A stretch of DNA of 64,000 nucleotides from Cellulomonas sp. ES6 (GCF_030053835.1 NZ_CP125655.1:3844001-3908000); one strand, 5' to 3'; counted from the stretch's first letter, positions 37,101 to 47,641 are shown. A program made the numbers and translations. Notes: generated from the sequence alone by a model not told the origin.

Positions 37101-39867
37101 CGCCGACGACCTGTGCACCCGCACCGAGTACGCGCGGGACGGCGCCACGACCGTCGTCGGAGCGCCCGCCCGCGTCGAGACCGTCGCCGTCCGGTGCGAC
37201 GTCACCCCGGCGAGGCCGGCCGACGTCGTCTCGGACGTGCGCACCTCGTACGACGGCGCCGCGGTCGGCGTCGCACCGACGCGCGGGCTGGTCACCGCGA
37301 CCGAGGTGCTCGCGTCGTACGCGGACGGGGCCCCGGTGTACGTGACGGACACGTCCACGACGTACGACGACGCGGGCCGCGTCGTCGCGCGCGCCGACGC
37401 CCTGGGCCGCACCACCACCACCGCCTACACCCCGGCGACGGGTGGACCCGTGACCGGTGTCACCGAGACGTCGCCCGACCCGGACGGCGACGGCGACCTC
37501 ACCCCGCACGTGGTCACCACCACGCTCGACCCCGCGTGGGGCCTGCCCACCGAGGTCGTCGACGCGGCGGGCAAGGTCACGAGCACCCGGTACGACGCCC
37601 TCGGCCGGCCCACCGCCGTCTGGCTCCCCGGCCGGCCGCAGGCCTCGGCGACGGCGAGCACGACCTACGCGTACGTCGTCTCGCGATCCGGGCCGGACGC
37701 GGTGACCACCTCGACGCTCACGGCCGCGGGCACCTACCAGAGCGTGGTCACGCTCTACGACGGGCTGCTGCGCCCGCGGCAGACCCAGTCGCCGTCGCTC
37801 GCCGCGGGCACCGCCGGGCGCATGGTCACCGACACCGTCTACGACAGCCGCGGGTACGTGTCGTACGAGAACGGCGCGTGGTTCGCCCCGGGCGAGCCGG
37901 GCGGCGCGCTCGTCGCGCCGAAGTCGGCGGTCCCGTCCCGGACCCGGTACGTCCACGACGGCGCCGGCCGGCTGCGCAAGGAGATCCTCGACGTCGACGG
38001 CCGCGAGAAGTGGCGCACGACCACCACCTACGGCGGCGACCGCGTCAGCACCGACCCGCCCGCAGGCGGCGTCGCGCAGACCACCGTCCTCGACGCGCGC
38101 GGCCGCACCACGCAGCTGCGGAGCTACACCTCCGGCGCGCCCTCCGGCACCTACAAGCTGACCACCTACCGGTACGCGCCCTCCGGCGCGCTCTCCTCGG
38201 TGCGCAACGCCGACGGCAGCACGTGGACCGCCACCTACGACCTGCGCGGCCGGCAGGTCTCCGTCACGGACCCGGACACGGGCACCACCACCCGGACGTA
38301 CGACGACGCCGGTCAGGTGCTCACGGTCACCGACGCCCGGGGCCTGACTCTCGCGTCGACGTACGACGCGCTCGGACGGCGCACCTCCCTGCGTGACGGC
38401 TCCGCCACCGGGGACCTGCGGGCCGAGTGGACGTACGACACCCTCGCCGCGGGGCAGCTCACGTCGTCGACCCGCTACGAGGCCGGCGCGGCCTACGTCA
38501 CCGCCGTGACGGGCTACGACGACGGGTACCGTCCGCTCGGGGAGTCCGTGACGCTGCCGTCCGTCGAGGGCGCTCTGGCCGGCACCTACACCACGGAGTA
38601 CGAGTACACCGTGGACGGGCAGCTGCTCCGCACCACGCTCCCGGCGGCCGGTCCGCTGACCGCCGAGAGCATCTGGACGGAGTACGACGCGGCGAACCTG
38701 CCGGAGTGGATGCACGGCGGTCTCGGCTGGGGCGTCTACGTCGCCGGGACGGTCTACTCGTCCTCCGGCGAGCTGATGAGCCTCGACGTGGGCAACACCG
38801 CCGCGAACTGGATCAGCTACGACTACGAGCACGGGACCGGCCGGCTGACCGGCGTCGCGCTCACGAGGCAGTCGTCCGGGGCCACCGACCTCGACCAGCG
38901 GGTCAAGTACGACGCCGCGGGCAACGTCACCAAGGTCGTGACCCGGCGCACCGGCCAGAAGACCGACACCCAGTGCTTCACCCGCGACGGGCTCGGCCGG
39001 CTGCGCAGCGCGTGGACCCCCGCGAGCGGCAGCTGCGCGACCACCCGGTCGGTGGCCCGGCTCGGCGGTCCCGTTCCCTCCTGGACCGACTCCACCTACG
39101 ACGCGGCGGGCAACCGGCTCACGCAGGTCACCCGCACCGCGACCGGCACCACCACCGACCGGTACACCTACGCGGCCGCGTCCGGCCGGCCGCACGCCCT
39201 GGCGTCGGTCGCCCGCACCACCGGGTCCCGCACCGTGACCTCGCGGTACGCCTCCGACGCCAGCGGCAGCACGACCACCCGCGCGCCCTCCGGGAGCGCC
39301 GCCCAGACGCTCACCTGGGACGCCGAGGGCCGCCTCACCACGGTCCGGTCGGGCTCGTCGACGTCGTCCTACCTGTACACCGCCGACGGCGACCGGCTCG
39401 TCCGGCGGCAGGACGGCAGCACGACCGTGACGCTGCCCGGTGGGCAGGAGATCACGCTCACCGCCGACGGCCAGGTCACGGCGTCGCGCTCCTACACGTT
39501 CGCCGGGATGACGGTCGCCGTGCGCACCGGCAGGTCCGGCTCGGCGGTGACCTCGTTCGTCACCGACGCGGACGGGACGGCGATCGCCGCGATCCAGAAC
39601 GTCAAGGAGATCCTCACCACCCGGCGGTTCGACGCCTTCGGCGCGGCCCGTGCGGCGAGCCCCGTCTGGCCGGACGACCGCGCCTTCCTCGGCGCGCCGC
39701 AGGACGGCACCGGCCTGCTGCTCGTCGGGACGCGGTACTACGACCCGGCGCGCGGACGGTACCTCTCGGCCGACCCGGCGGTGGCGCTCGCGGCACCGCA
39801 GGACGGGGCGTACGCGTACGGCGGGGCGGGCGAGGCGTCCGCAGGTCGGGGCGGCGCGGACGGATGA
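34102..39867 (+). CDS. Secreted RHS/YD-repeat protein lacking a toxin tip
   Basis: A 1921-residue exported protein. The signal peptide (about 1-52) is Arg-rich with LTVVVVASLLATLAVAAPGTAAA. An Ala/Thr/Pro-rich low-complexity region (about 53-355) follows, then the conserved module WDVVAQTGDLRWTYPLRVPP...YSSGSVDRR...WVGDGWDLG typical of secreted actinobacterial RHS proteins, then many YD repeats (YDALGRPTAVW, YDDAGQVLTVTDARG) and the core end GTRYYDPARGRYLSADP. Only about 30 residues follow, with no NPVN..DP.G linker, toxin domain or downstream immunity gene. GTG 34102 follows GGGGGAG. Codon use matches the neighbours. Confidence 0.9.
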   Translation: MRRHTVVVPALPHGTTRRGRSASPGRRTGLTVVVVASLLATLAVAAPGTAAAAPSDEDRRSAGVASAPAVEQAEPLAVETLAQPAPPAHDPVAAASTEPVAWPAESTATIAVDPPGATDADPSAAVTAETLVRLEQSGTAESPDAVQVQVVDHDAAEAIGVDGVLLALEPVSGAEGADAGPDGTPAPAATAATSAPSPTTSPTTSPAVVEQTASVRPAESETEVADAGAPVVVTVSYAPFADAYGGDWSARLRLVSLPDCALDTPSDAQCRTQTEIESVNDPVAQTVRAAVPLAAAGALAVTAATSGSTGSWAATPRPPASASDASLSGVASAPLAGSDSSAPAPSPSGPVPSASASWDVVAQTGDLRWTYPLRVPPAAGGPEPDLALAYSSGSVDRRTSATNNQASWVGDGWDLGTGYVERSYVPCAQDTAGGNNEGHATGDLCWSSGAAVLVLNGTTSPLVEDAATGTWRVQQDDGSRVERLTGASNGDDDGEYWAVTTTDGTRYVFGRGQRSATDPTPLDSAWTVPVYGNQAGEPCHAETFAESVCAQAWRWNLEYVVDASGGSMTYFYTREQNAYERDLGAAVSTYDRGGYLTRVEYGQRAGEETTGPAPSRVELTVAERCVPSASVTCDPDQLTPSSAAAWPDVPADLVCTSTTSCPGVTSPAFFTRKRLARVTTQVLAGATYRDVDRWTLTQTFPDPGDGSETALWLAKIGHSGLAGTTVDLPDVSFTGTPLANRVVGAGGPAMSRYRVSSVVSESGATTSVSYTAPGCSATSLPADPSTSSSRCFPVLSAPATEGAQPEYFHTYPVSSVLENPNDGTSATVETHYRYVGGAAWHHDDDARTPVAQRTWGDFRGYATVDVVRGAPSDTTRSTTRYRYFRGMDGDLLGSGGTRSASVDGITDEGRLAGFVREVITYDGAGTGELTGVVRTPWVSPPTATGADGRTSTFLGVGLSETRTTAPALPGGRRTTRTATTFDPADGTVTQVDDEGDLATAADDLCTRTEYARDGATTVVGAPARVETVAVRCDVTPARPADVVSDVRTSYDGAAVGVAPTRGLVTATEVLASYADGAPVYVTDTSTTYDDAGRVVARADALGRTTTTAYTPATGGPVTGVTETSPDPDGDGDLTPHVVTTTLDPAWGLPTEVVDAAGKVTSTRYDALGRPTAVWLPGRPQASATASTTYAYVVSRSGPDAVTTSTLTAAGTYQSVVTLYDGLLRPRQTQSPSLAAGTAGRMVTDTVYDSRGYVSYENGAWFAPGEPGGALVAPKSAVPSRTRYVHDGAGRLRKEILDVDGREKWRTTTTYGGDRVSTDPPAGGVAQTTVLDARGRTTQLRSYTSGAPSGTYKLTTYRYAPSGALSSVRNADGSTWTATYDLRGRQVSVTDPDTGTTTRTYDDAGQVLTVTDARGLTLASTYDALGRRTSLRDGSATGDLRAEWTYDTLAAGQLTSSTRYEAGAAYVTAVTGYDDGYRPLGESVTLPSVEGALAGTYTTEYEYTVDGQLLRTTLPAAGPLTAESIWTEYDAANLPEWMHGGLGWGVYVAGTVYSSSGELMSLDVGNTAANWISYDYEHGTGRLTGVALTRQSSGATDLDQRVKYDAAGNVTKVVTRRTGQKTDTQCFTRDGLGRLRSAWTPASGSCATTRSVARLGGPVPSWTDSTYDAAGNRLTQVTRTATGTTTDRYTYAAASGRPHALASVARTTGSRTVTSRYASDASGSTTTRAPSGSAAQTLTWDAEGRLTTVRSGSSTSSYLYTADGDRLVRRQDGSTTVTLPGGQEITLTADGQVTASRSYTFAGMTVAVRTGRSGSAVTSFVTDADGTAIAAIQNVKEILTTRRFDAFGAARAASPVWPDDRAFLGAPQDGTGLLLVGTRYYDPARGRYLSADPAVALAAPQDGAYAYGGAGEASAGRGGADG

Positions 39868-39874
39868 CGGCCAC

Positions 39875-39901
39875 CGGCCCGGCCGGGCTCCGGCCGGGCC
39901 G
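39875..39901 (+). terminator. Perfect 12-bp hairpin after the RHS gene
   Basis: CGGCCCGGCCGG (39875-39886) pairs perfectly with 39890-39901 around a 3-nt loop, 8 nt after the RHS stop, and is followed by only two T residues. Confidence 0.7.
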
Positions 39902-40002
39902 TTCCGTCCGGGAGGCGCTGCGCGCCTGATCTCCGCCCCGCCGACGGGCGGCGCCGGCTCGGCGCCCGACGCGCTCCGCGCGTCCACGTCCGCCACCGTC
40001 GC

Positions 40003-40008
40003 TACACT
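40003..40008 (+). promoter_or_regulatory. -10 box for the ileS T-box transcript
   Basis: TACACT lies about 20 nt upstream of the T-box stem I, placing the start of the leader near 40015. Confidence 0.6.
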
Positions 40009-40014
40009 CGTCCC

Positions 40015-40302
40015 CACAGGCACCGATCCGGCCATCACCGGGGAGCCTCCGGAAGAACAGGCCGCGTCGCACCACCGGGCGCGTCCCCAGTAGAACCGGA
40101 CGGGGCAGGCCCGTCACAGCCGCAGCGCAGAGTGGTCGCGCACCGCACCCCGCGAGGGGCACGGTGGACGGCAAGCGGGGTGGTACCGCGGTGCCCCCGG
40201 GTCGGTGTCCGGCCCGGGTGACGTCGTCCCCGTGGTCCTGCCGAACCGCACCGCCCCCGCCGCCCGCCGGCGGGAGCACCGACCACAGGAGCGCCATCCG
40301 CC
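40015..40302 (+). ncRNA. T-box leader controlling ileS (ultrashort stem I, translational type)
   Basis: The leader senses uncharged tRNA-Ile. The ultrashort stem I CCGG-ccATCa-CCGG (40028-40041) presents the specifier ATC, an Ile codon, at 40034-40036. The diagnostic T-box motif GGGGTGGTACCGCGGTGCCC lies at about 40177-40196 and includes the bulge that pairs with the tRNA acceptor end. No T-run terminator follows; GCACCG at 40276-40281, near the AGGAG at 40287, could pair with CGGTGC of the T-box. This fits the class II actinobacterial design, which hides or exposes the ileS ribosome-binding site instead of terminating transcription. Confidence 0.92.
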
Positions 40303-43300
40303 ATGGCCTACCCCCTGCACCGCTCGCCCGCCGGCAAGCACGTCGCCCCGTCGTCCCCGGGGGCCGCGTTCGGCCTGCCCGCGTCCCCCGACCTGCCCGC
40401 GCTGGAGAAGGACGTCCTCGCGTACTGGGAGGCGGACGGCACGTTCCAGGCGTCGATCGACGCGCGTGACGCCGGCGCGGACGGCGCGAACGAGTTCGTG
40501 TTCTACGACGGCCCGCCGTTCGCGAACGGCCTGCCGCACTACGGGCACCTGCTGACGGGCTATGCGAAGGACATCGTCGGCCGGTACCAGACGCAGCGGG
40601 GCCGCCGCGTGGAGCGCCGGTTCGGCTGGGACACGCACGGCCTGCCGGCGGAGCTCGAGGCGGAGCGGATCCTCGGCATCACGGACAAGTCGCAGATCGA
40701 GACGATGGGCATCAAGGCGTTCAACGACGCGTGCCGCACGTCGGTGCTGCGCTACACCGACGAGTGGCGGGTGTACGTCACCCGGCAGGCGCGGTGGGTG
40801 GACTTCGACCACGACTACAAGACGCTGGACCCGACGTTCATGGAGTCGGTGATCTGGGCGTTCAAGCGGCTGTACGACAAGGGCTGGGCGTACGAGGGCT
40901 ACCGCGTGCTGCCGTACTGCTGGAACGACCAGACGCCGCTGTCGAACCACGAGCTGCGCATGGACGACGACGTCTACCGGGACGTCCAGGACCAGACGGT
41001 GACGGTGACGTTCCCGCTGACGGGTGCGCGCGCCGAGGAGCTCGGGCTCGCGGGCGTCGCGGCGCTGGCGTGGACGACCACCCCGTGGACGCTGCCGACG
41101 AACTCGGCGCTCGCGGTCGGGCCGGACGTGGAGTACGTGGTCGTCCCGGCCGGGCCGAACGGCACCTCGGCCGCGGCGACGCAGCTGCTGCTCGCCCGCG
41201 CGCTGGTCAAGGGCTACGCGAAGGACCTGGGCTACGACTCGGCCGAGGACGCCCTGGCGGCGGTGACCCGCGAGCTGCGCGGCGCCGAGCTGGCGGGCGT
41301 GCGGTACGAGCCGCTGTTCGGCTACCTCGCGGACCAGCCGGGCATGGCGGAGCACGGCTTCCAGGTGCTGCTGGCGGACTACGTCACCACCGAGGACGGC
41401 ACCGGCGTGGTGCACCAGGCCCCGGCGTACGGCGAGGTCGACCAGGAGACCTGCGAGGCCGCGGGCATCCCGACGGTGCTGAGCGTCGACGACGGCGGGA
41501 GGTTCACCTCCCTGGTCCCGGACTTCCAGGGCCTGCAGGTGTTCGAGGCGAACAAGCCGATCACGCAGCGGCTGCGCGCGGACGGCCGGCTGCTGCGCCA
41601 GGCGTCGTACGTGCACTCCTACCCGCACTGCTGGCGCTGCCGGCACCCGCTGATCTACAAGGCGGTGTCGTCGTGGTTCGTCAAGGTGACGGCGTTCCGT
41701 GACCGGATGGTCGAGCTGAACCAGGACATCTCCTGGGTGCCGGAGCACATCAAGGACGGCCAGTTCGGCAACTGGCTGGCCGGTGCGCGTGACTGGTCGG
41801 TGTCCCGCAACCGCTACTGGGGCACCCCGATCCCGGTGTGGGTGAGCGACGACCCCCAGTACCCGCGGATCGACGTGTACGGCTCGTTCGCGGAGCTGGA
41901 GGCGGACTTCGGCCGGCTGCCGCTGAACGACGCCGGGGAGCCGGACCTGCACCGGCCGTTCATCGACGAGCTGACGCGCCCGAACCCGGACGACCCGACC
42001 GGGCGCTCGACGATGCGCCGCATCCCGGACGTGCTGGACGTGTGGTTCGACTCCGGGTCGATGCCGTACGCCCAGGTGCACTACCCGTTCGAGAACACCG
42101 AGTGGTTCGAGCACCACTACCCGGGCGACTTCATCACGGAGTACATCGGGCAGACCCGCGGCTGGTTCTACCTGCTGCACGTGCTGGCCACCGCGCTGTT
42201 CGACCGCCCGGCGTTCCGCACGTCGGTGTCGCACGGCATCGTGCTGGGCTCCGACGGCCGCAAGATGAGCAAGTCGCTGCGCAACTACCCGGACGTGAAC
42301 GAGGTGTTCGACCGCGACGGGTCGGACGCGATGCGGTGGTTCCTCATGGCGTCGCCGATCCTGCGGGGCGGCAACCTCGTCGTCACCGAGGAGGGCATCC
42401 GCTCGGAGGTCCGCCAGGTGCTGCTGCCGCTGTGGAGCACGTGGTACTTCTTCGCGCTGTACGCCAACGCGGCCGGCGACGGCCTCACCGCGCGGCGCGT
42501 CACGGCGCAGGACCACGCCGAGGGCCGGCTGTCGACGATGGACCGGTACCTGCTGGCGCGGACGCGGCGGCTGGTCGAGGAGGTGACCGCGCAGCTCGAC
42601 GCGTACGACGTGCCGGGCGCCTGCGAGACGGTGCGCGTGCACCTGGACCTGCTGACCAACTGGTACGTCCGCACGCAGCGCGACCGGTTCTGGGGGGAGG
42701 ACGCCGCGGCGTTCGACACGCTGTGGACGGCGCTGGAGACCCTGACCCGGGTGATGGCGCCGCTCGCGCCGCTGCTGTCGGAGGAGGTCTGGCGCGGCCT
42801 GACCGGTGAGCGTTCCGTGCACCTCACGGACTGGCCGGTGCTGGGCGACGGTGGGGCGGACGACGCCGCGCTGGCGGCGGACGACGACCTCGTCGCGGCC
42901 GTCGACGGGGTGCGGGAGGCCGTCTCGGCGGCGCTCGCGCTGCGCAAGGCGAACGCGCTGCGCGTCCGCCAGCCGCTGCGGGAGCTGCGCGTCGCGACCC
43001 CGGACCCGCAGGCCCTCGCGCCGTTCCGGGACCTGCTGGCCGCGGAGCTCAACGTCAAGGACGTCGTGCTGTCGACGGTCGAGGAGGCCGCCGCCGGCGG
43101 GGTGGCGGTGCGCCGCAACCTCGCGGTGAACGCCCGCGCCGCCGGTCCGCGCCTGGGCCGCGGGGTCCAGGCGGTCATCCGGGCCGCCAAGGCCGGGGAC
43201 TGGTCCACCGACGCGGAGGGCCGCGTGGTGGTCCGCACCGACGAGGGCGACGTGCCGGTGCTGGACTCCGAGTACGAGCTCACCACGACGATCGACGTCA

Positions 43301-43626
43301 CCACCGCCGAGGGGGAGGCGCCCACGCTGGCCGCGGGGGTGCTGCCGTCGGGCGGGTTCGTGGTGCTGGACCTCGCGCTGGACGACGCGCTGCTCGCCGA
43401 GGGCTACGCCCGCGACGTGGTGCGCGCCGTGCAGGACGCCCGCAAGGCGGCGGACCTGGTGGTGACCGACCGGATCCGGCTGACGCTGGGCGTCCCCGCG
43501 GAGCACCGCGCGGCCGTCGAGGCGCACCAGGCGTTCATCGCGTCCGAGACGCTCGCGACGGCGGTGGTCCTGGAGCCCGCGGACGGCGCCGAGCTCACCG
43601 TCGGCGTCGAGCGGGTGGACGCCTGA
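40303..43626 (+). CDS. ileS: Isoleucyl-tRNA synthetase
   Basis: A class I aminoacyl-tRNA synthetase (1107 aa) charging tRNA-Ile. The HIGH-type motif is [18 protein letters not shown] near residue 78; the editing domain (CP1) includes [20 protein letters not shown]; the KMSKS signature is [15 protein letters not shown] near residue 650; the anticodon-binding domain includes the [14 protein letters not shown] region and its downstream helices. Length suits the eukaryal-like type found in actinobacteria, the group with natural mupirocin tolerance. Expression is set by the T-box. The stop overlaps the folC ATG by one base. Confidence 0.97.
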   Translation: MAYPLHRSPAGKHVAPSSPGAAFGLPASPDLPALEKDVLAYWEADGTFQASIDARDAGADGANEFVFYDGPPFANGLPHYGHLLTGYAKDIVGRYQTQRGRRVERRFGWDTHGLPAELEAERILGITDKSQIETMGIKAFNDACRTSVLRYTDEWRVYVTRQARWVDFDHDYKTLDPTFMESVIWAFKRLYDKGWAYEGYRVLPYCWNDQTPLSNHELRMDDDVYRDVQDQTVTVTFPLTGARAEELGLAGVAALAWTTTPWTLPTNSALAVGPDVEYVVVPAGPNGTSAAATQLLLARALVKGYAKDLGYDSAEDALAAVTRELRGAELAGVRYEPLFGYLADQPGMAEHGFQVLLADYVTTEDGTGVVHQAPAYGEVDQETCEAAGIPTVLSVDDGGRFTSLVPDFQGLQVFEANKPITQRLRADGRLLRQASYVHSYPHCWRCRHPLIYKAVSSWFVKVTAFRDRMVELNQDISWVPEHIKDGQFGNWLAGARDWSVSRNRYWGTPIPVWVSDDPQYPRIDVYGSFAELEADFGRLPLNDAGEPDLHRPFIDELTRPNPDDPTGRSTMRRIPDVLDVWFDSGSMPYAQVHYPFENTEWFEHHYPGDFITEYIGQTRGWFYLLHVLATALFDRPAFRTSVSHGIVLGSDGRKMSKSLRNYPDVNEVFDRDGSDAMRWFLMASPILRGGNLVVTEEGIRSEVRQVLLPLWSTWYFFALYANAAGDGLTARRVTAQDHAEGRLSTMDRYLLARTRRLVEEVTAQLDAYDVPGACETVRVHLDLLTNWYVRTQRDRFWGEDAAAFDTLWTALETLTRVMAPLAPLLSEEVWRGLTGERSVHLTDWPVLGDGGADDAALAADDDLVAAVDGVREAVSAALALRKANALRVRQPLRELRVATPDPQALAPFRDLLAAELNVKDVVLSTVEEAAAGGVAVRRNLAVNARAAGPRLGRGVQAVIRAAKAGDWSTDAEGRVVVRTDEGDVPVLDSEYELTTTIDVTTAEGEAPTLAAGVLPSGGFVVLDLALDDALLAEGYARDVVRAVQDARKAADLVVTDRIRLTLGVPAEHRAAVEAHQAFIASETLATAVVLEPADGAELTVGVERVDA

Positions 43627-45017
43627 TGGCCGCCGGGAAGGGCCGGGGCGGGGCCGACCACCTGCGGGACGAGGCCGCGGCGGCCGCCCGCCGTGCCGCG
43701 GACGAGGTGTACGCGGGGATCCTCGAGCGGGCCCCCGAGCACGACATCGACCCGACGCTCGAGCGGGTGCGGGCGGTCTGCGAGCTGCTGGGCGACCCGC
43801 AGCGCGCGTACCGGGTCGTGCACCTCACGGGCACCAACGGCAAGACGTCGACGGCCCGCATGGTCGAGCGCCTGGTGCGCGAGCACGGGCTGCGGACGGG
43901 GCGGTTCACCAGCCCGCACCTGAGCCGGGTCACCGAGCGCATCGCGATCGACGGCGAGCCGATCTCCGACGAGCGGTTCGTCGAGGTGTGGCAGGACGTC
44001 GCGCCGTACGTGCACATGGTCGACGTGCGGGAGCAGGCGGAGGGGCGGCCGCGGCTGTCGTTCTTCGAGGTGTTCACCGTCATGGCGTTCGCCGCGTTCG
44101 CGGACGCCCCCGTGGACGTCGCCGTCGTCGAGGTCGGGATGGGCGGCCGCTGGGACGCCACGAACGTCGCCGACGGCGAGGTCGCGGTCATCACCCCGGT
44201 GGCGCACGACCACGAGCGCTGGCTCGGCCACACCCTCGTGGAGATCGCGGGGGAGAAGGCCGGGATCGTCAAGGACGGCGCCACGCTGGTGCTGTCGCGC
44301 CAGGAGGAGGACGCGGAGGGCGTGATCCTCCACGCGGCCGCCGAGCGCGGGGCGCGCGTGGTGCGCGAGGGCGTCGACATCGACGTGGTCGAGCGCCAGG
44401 TCGCCGTCGGCGGCCAGCTGCTCACGCTGCGCGGCACGGGCGGCGTCTACACCGACGTGTTCCTGCCGCTGCACGGCGAGCACCAGGCGCACAACGCGCT
44501 CGCGGCGCTCGCCGCGACGGAGGCGCTGATGGCGGGCGGCGGCGCGCTGGACGCGGCCGTGGTGGAGGTCGCGTTCGCGGACATGGACTCCCCGGGCCGG
44601 CTGGAGCTGGTGCGGTCGAGCCCGACCGTGCTGGTGGACGGCGCGCACAACCCGGCGGGCGCCGAGGCGCTGGTGGCGGCGGTCGAGGAGGCGTTCGCGT
44701 TCCAGAGCGTCGTGGGCGTCGTCGGGGTGATGGCGGACAAGGACCCCGAGAACATCCTCGCGGTGCTGGAGCCGGCGCTCGACCACGTGGTGGTGACCCG
44801 GGCCTCGACGCCGCGCGCGATGGAGGTCGACGACCTCGCCGAGATCGCCCGGGACGTCTTCGGCGAGGACCGCGTGCACGTGCGGGAGCGGCTGGACGAC
44901 GCGGTGACGCTCGCCGCCGACCTCGCGGAGCGGGACGTCGAGCGCGGCGCCGCGGTGCTGGTGACCGGCTCGATCATGCTGGTCGCGGAGGCGCGGACGC
45001 TCTTCGGCCGGGCCTGA
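43626..45017 (+). CDS. folC: Folylpolyglutamate synthase / dihydrofolate synthase
   Basis: A 463-residue Mur-ligase-family enzyme that adds glutamate to dihydropteroate and folates. It shows the P-loop LTGTNGKTSTARMVERLV near residue 80, FTSPHLSRVTERI, VEVGMGGRWDATNV, ITPVAHDHERWLGHTLVEIAGEKAGI, and VLVDGAHNPAGAEAL. An N-terminal Lys/Ala/Arg-rich extension of about 20 residues is present. It is coupled to ileS. In many actinobacteria DUF4233 and ndk follow folC; here a 5-kb block separates them. A strong hairpin follows the stop. Confidence 0.95.
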   Translation: MAAGKGRGGADHLRDEAAAAARRAADEVYAGILERAPEHDIDPTLERVRAVCELLGDPQRAYRVVHLTGTNGKTSTARMVERLVREHGLRTGRFTSPHLSRVTERIAIDGEPISDERFVEVWQDVAPYVHMVDVREQAEGRPRLSFFEVFTVMAFAAFADAPVDVAVVEVGMGGRWDATNVADGEVAVITPVAHDHERWLGHTLVEIAGEKAGIVKDGATLVLSRQEEDAEGVILHAAAERGARVVREGVDIDVVERQVAVGGQLLTLRGTGGVYTDVFLPLHGEHQAHNALAALAATEALMAGGGALDAAVVEVAFADMDSPGRLELVRSSPTVLVDGAHNPAGAEALVAAVEEAFAFQSVVGVVGVMADKDPENILAVLEPALDHVVVTRASTPRAMEVDDLAEIARDVFGEDRVHVRERLDDAVTLAADLAERDVERGAAVLVTGSIMLVAEARTLFGRA

Positions 45018-45028
45018 CGGGGGCCGGC

Positions 45029-45056
45029 GCCGGGGTGCACGAACGTGCACCCCGGC
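45029..45056 (+). terminator. Perfect hairpin after folC
   Basis: Bases 45029-45041 pair perfectly with 45044-45056 (13 bp); in practice about 12 bp with a GAAC tetraloop. It starts 11 nt after the folC stop, and a promoter-like sequence lies just beyond. Confidence 0.65.
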
Positions 45057-45070
45057 CGCACGCCTGCCCC

Positions 45071-45099
45071 TTGACGCCCGCCACCTGCGCGGCGAGTGT
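45071..45099 (+). promoter_or_regulatory. Promoter for dhaKLM
   Basis: TTGACG (45071-45076), a 17-bp spacer and GAGTGT (45094-45099), giving a leader of about 50 nt with GGAAGGGAA ahead of the dhaK GTG. Confidence 0.5.
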
Positions 45100-45154
45100 G
45101 AGTGCTGTCGCGACGACGGCGCCGCGACCGGCCGCGCGGAAGGGAACCACCGAC

Positions 45155-46150
<996 letters not shown>

Positions 46151-46235
46151 CCGCGAGACGGCTGCTGGGGGCATCGGGCCCGCCGTCCTCCGGGACGCGT
46201 GGCCGCCGGCACGACGGCGGAGGTGGGAGCGGAGC

Positions 46236-46883
46236 ATGACGGGATCCCTGGGTGCGACGTGGGCGGAGGCCTGGGTGCGCCGGACGGCGCAGGTGGTCGC
46301 CGAGAACCGGGAGGAGCTCATCGAGCTCGACCGGCAGATCGGTGACGGCGACCACGGCGAGAACCTCAGCCGGGGATTCACCGCCGTGCTGGCCAAGCTC
46401 GACGCCCTGGAGGCGCCACCGGGTGACGTGGGGGCGGTGCTCAAGCTCGTCGCGACCACCCTGATGTCGACGGTGGGCGGGGCGGCGGGCCCGCTCTACG
46501 GCACGGCGTACCTGCGGGCGGCGAAGGTCACCGGGCTCCCGGAGCTGGACGCGCACGCGGTCGTGGCGATGCTGGAGGCGGGGCTCGAGGGCATCGTCGT
46601 CCGGGGCAAGGCCACCACCGGCGAGAAGACGATGGTCGACGCCTGGACGCCCGCGGTCGAGGCCGCCGTGCAGGCCGCGGACGCGGGGGCCTCGCCGGCG
46701 GCGGTCCTCGCGGCGGCGGCCGAGGCGGCGCGGGCCGGCGCGGTCGCGACCATCCCGCTGGTCGCGACGAAGGGCCGCGCGTCGTACCTCGGCGAGCGCT
46801 CCGCGGGGCACCAGGACCCGGGGGCGACGTCGAGCGCGCTGATCCTCGAGGCCGCCGCGGCCACGGCGGCGGAGGCGGCATGA
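46236..46883 (+). CDS. dhaL: Dihydroxyacetone kinase ADP-binding subunit DhaL
   Basis: DhaL (215 aa) holds ADP/ATP as a coenzyme and passes phosphate from DhaM to the DhaK-bound substrate. ELDRQIGDGDHGENLSRGF near residue 30 carries the Asp residues that bind Mg-nucleotide. STVGGAAGPLYGTAYLRAAK and GEKTMVDAWTPAVEA, plus the C-terminal GRASYLGERSAGHQDPGATS, complete the fold. The ATG follows GGAGCGGAG. The stop overlaps the dhaM ATG (ATGA). Confidence 0.96.
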   Translation: MTGSLGATWAEAWVRRTAQVVAENREELIELDRQIGDGDHGENLSRGFTAVLAKLDALEAPPGDVGAVLKLVATTLMSTVGGAAGPLYGTAYLRAAKVTGLPELDAHAVVAMLEAGLEGIVVRGKATTGEKTMVDAWTPAVEAAVQAADAGASPAAVLAAAAEAARAGAVATIPLVATKGRASYLGERSAGHQDPGATSSALILEAAAATAAEAA

Positions 46884-47641
46884 GCGCCCCCGTCGCCCTG
46901 GTCCTGGTCTCGCACTCCGAGCGGCTCGCGGCCGGTCTGCGGGAGCTCGCCGGGCAGATGGCGCCCGACGTGCTCATCGTGGCGGCCGGCGGGGACGGGG
47001 CCGGGGGCCTCGGCACCAGCTTCGACCTGGTGCAGGACGCGCTCACCGAGGCGACCGCGGACGGGCGCTCGGCCGTCGTGCTCACGGACCTCGGGTCGGC
47101 GGTGCTGACGACGGAGTCCGTGCTCGAGTTCCTGGACGAGGACGTCGCCGCGCGGGTGCACCTCGCGGACGCCCCGATGGTGGAGGCGGCGGTCGCGGCC
47201 GCGGTCACCGCGGCCGGCGGCGCACCCGTCGGCGAGGTGCTCGGCGCGGCGGTGGCCGCGGGGGCGGGCTTCCCGCACGCGGCCGGTGCCGGGCAGGTGC
47301 CGCCGGTCGGCACCGGAGGGCCCGTCGACGCCGGGGGACCGGCGCCCGCGCCGCCCGCCGGGTCCGGCACGCCGGGGGAGGAGAACCCGATCACCGCGCA
47401 GGTGGTCGTGCGCAACCCGATGGGCCTGCACGCCCGGCCGGCCGCGGTGCTCGCCCGGATGATGGCCGGCTTCGACGCGACGGTGCGGGTGGACGGGGTG
47501 AACGCCGCGAGCGTGCTGGAGCTCATGCAGCTCGGCGCGACGCAGGGCCGCACCCTGGAGGTCTCCGCGACCGGTCCGCAGGCCCGCGTCGCGGTCGACG
47601 CGTTCGTCGGCGCCGTCGAGGAGGGCTTCGGCGAGGTGTGA
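46880..47641 (+). CDS. dhaM: Dihydroxyacetone kinase phosphotransfer subunit DhaM, fused to HPr
   Basis: A 253-residue phosphocarrier. The N-terminal EIIA-Man-like domain (about 1-130) has the phospho-histidine in ALVLVSHSERLA. A Gly/Pro linker (about 135-170) leads to an HPr domain (about 173-253) with VRNPMGLHARPAAVLARM, where His is the site phosphorylated by enzyme I, and the Ser-containing region NAASVLELMQLGA. It takes phosphate from PTS enzyme I to DhaL. No enzyme I domain or gene is present here. It is coupled to dhaL. Confidence 0.94.
   Translation: MSAPVALVLVSHSERLAAGLRELAGQMAPDVLIVAAGGDGAGGLGTSFDLVQDALTEATADGRSAVVLTDLGSAVLTTESVLEFLDEDVAARVHLADAPMVEAAVAAAVTAAGGAPVGEVLGAAVAAGAGFPHAAGAGQVPPVGTGGPVDAGGPAPAPPAGSGTPGEENPITAQVVVRNPMGLHARPAAVLARMMAGFDATVRVDGVNAASVLELMQLGATQGRTLEVSATGPQARVAVDAFVGAVEEGFGEV

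Noticed and set aside
34690..40038. 1782-codon open frame on the reverse strand across the RHS gene
   Set aside because: Antisense shadow caused by extreme third-position GC bias; the product is Arg/Gly/Val-rich low-complexity text with no domain, while the forward frame has clear RHS motifs.
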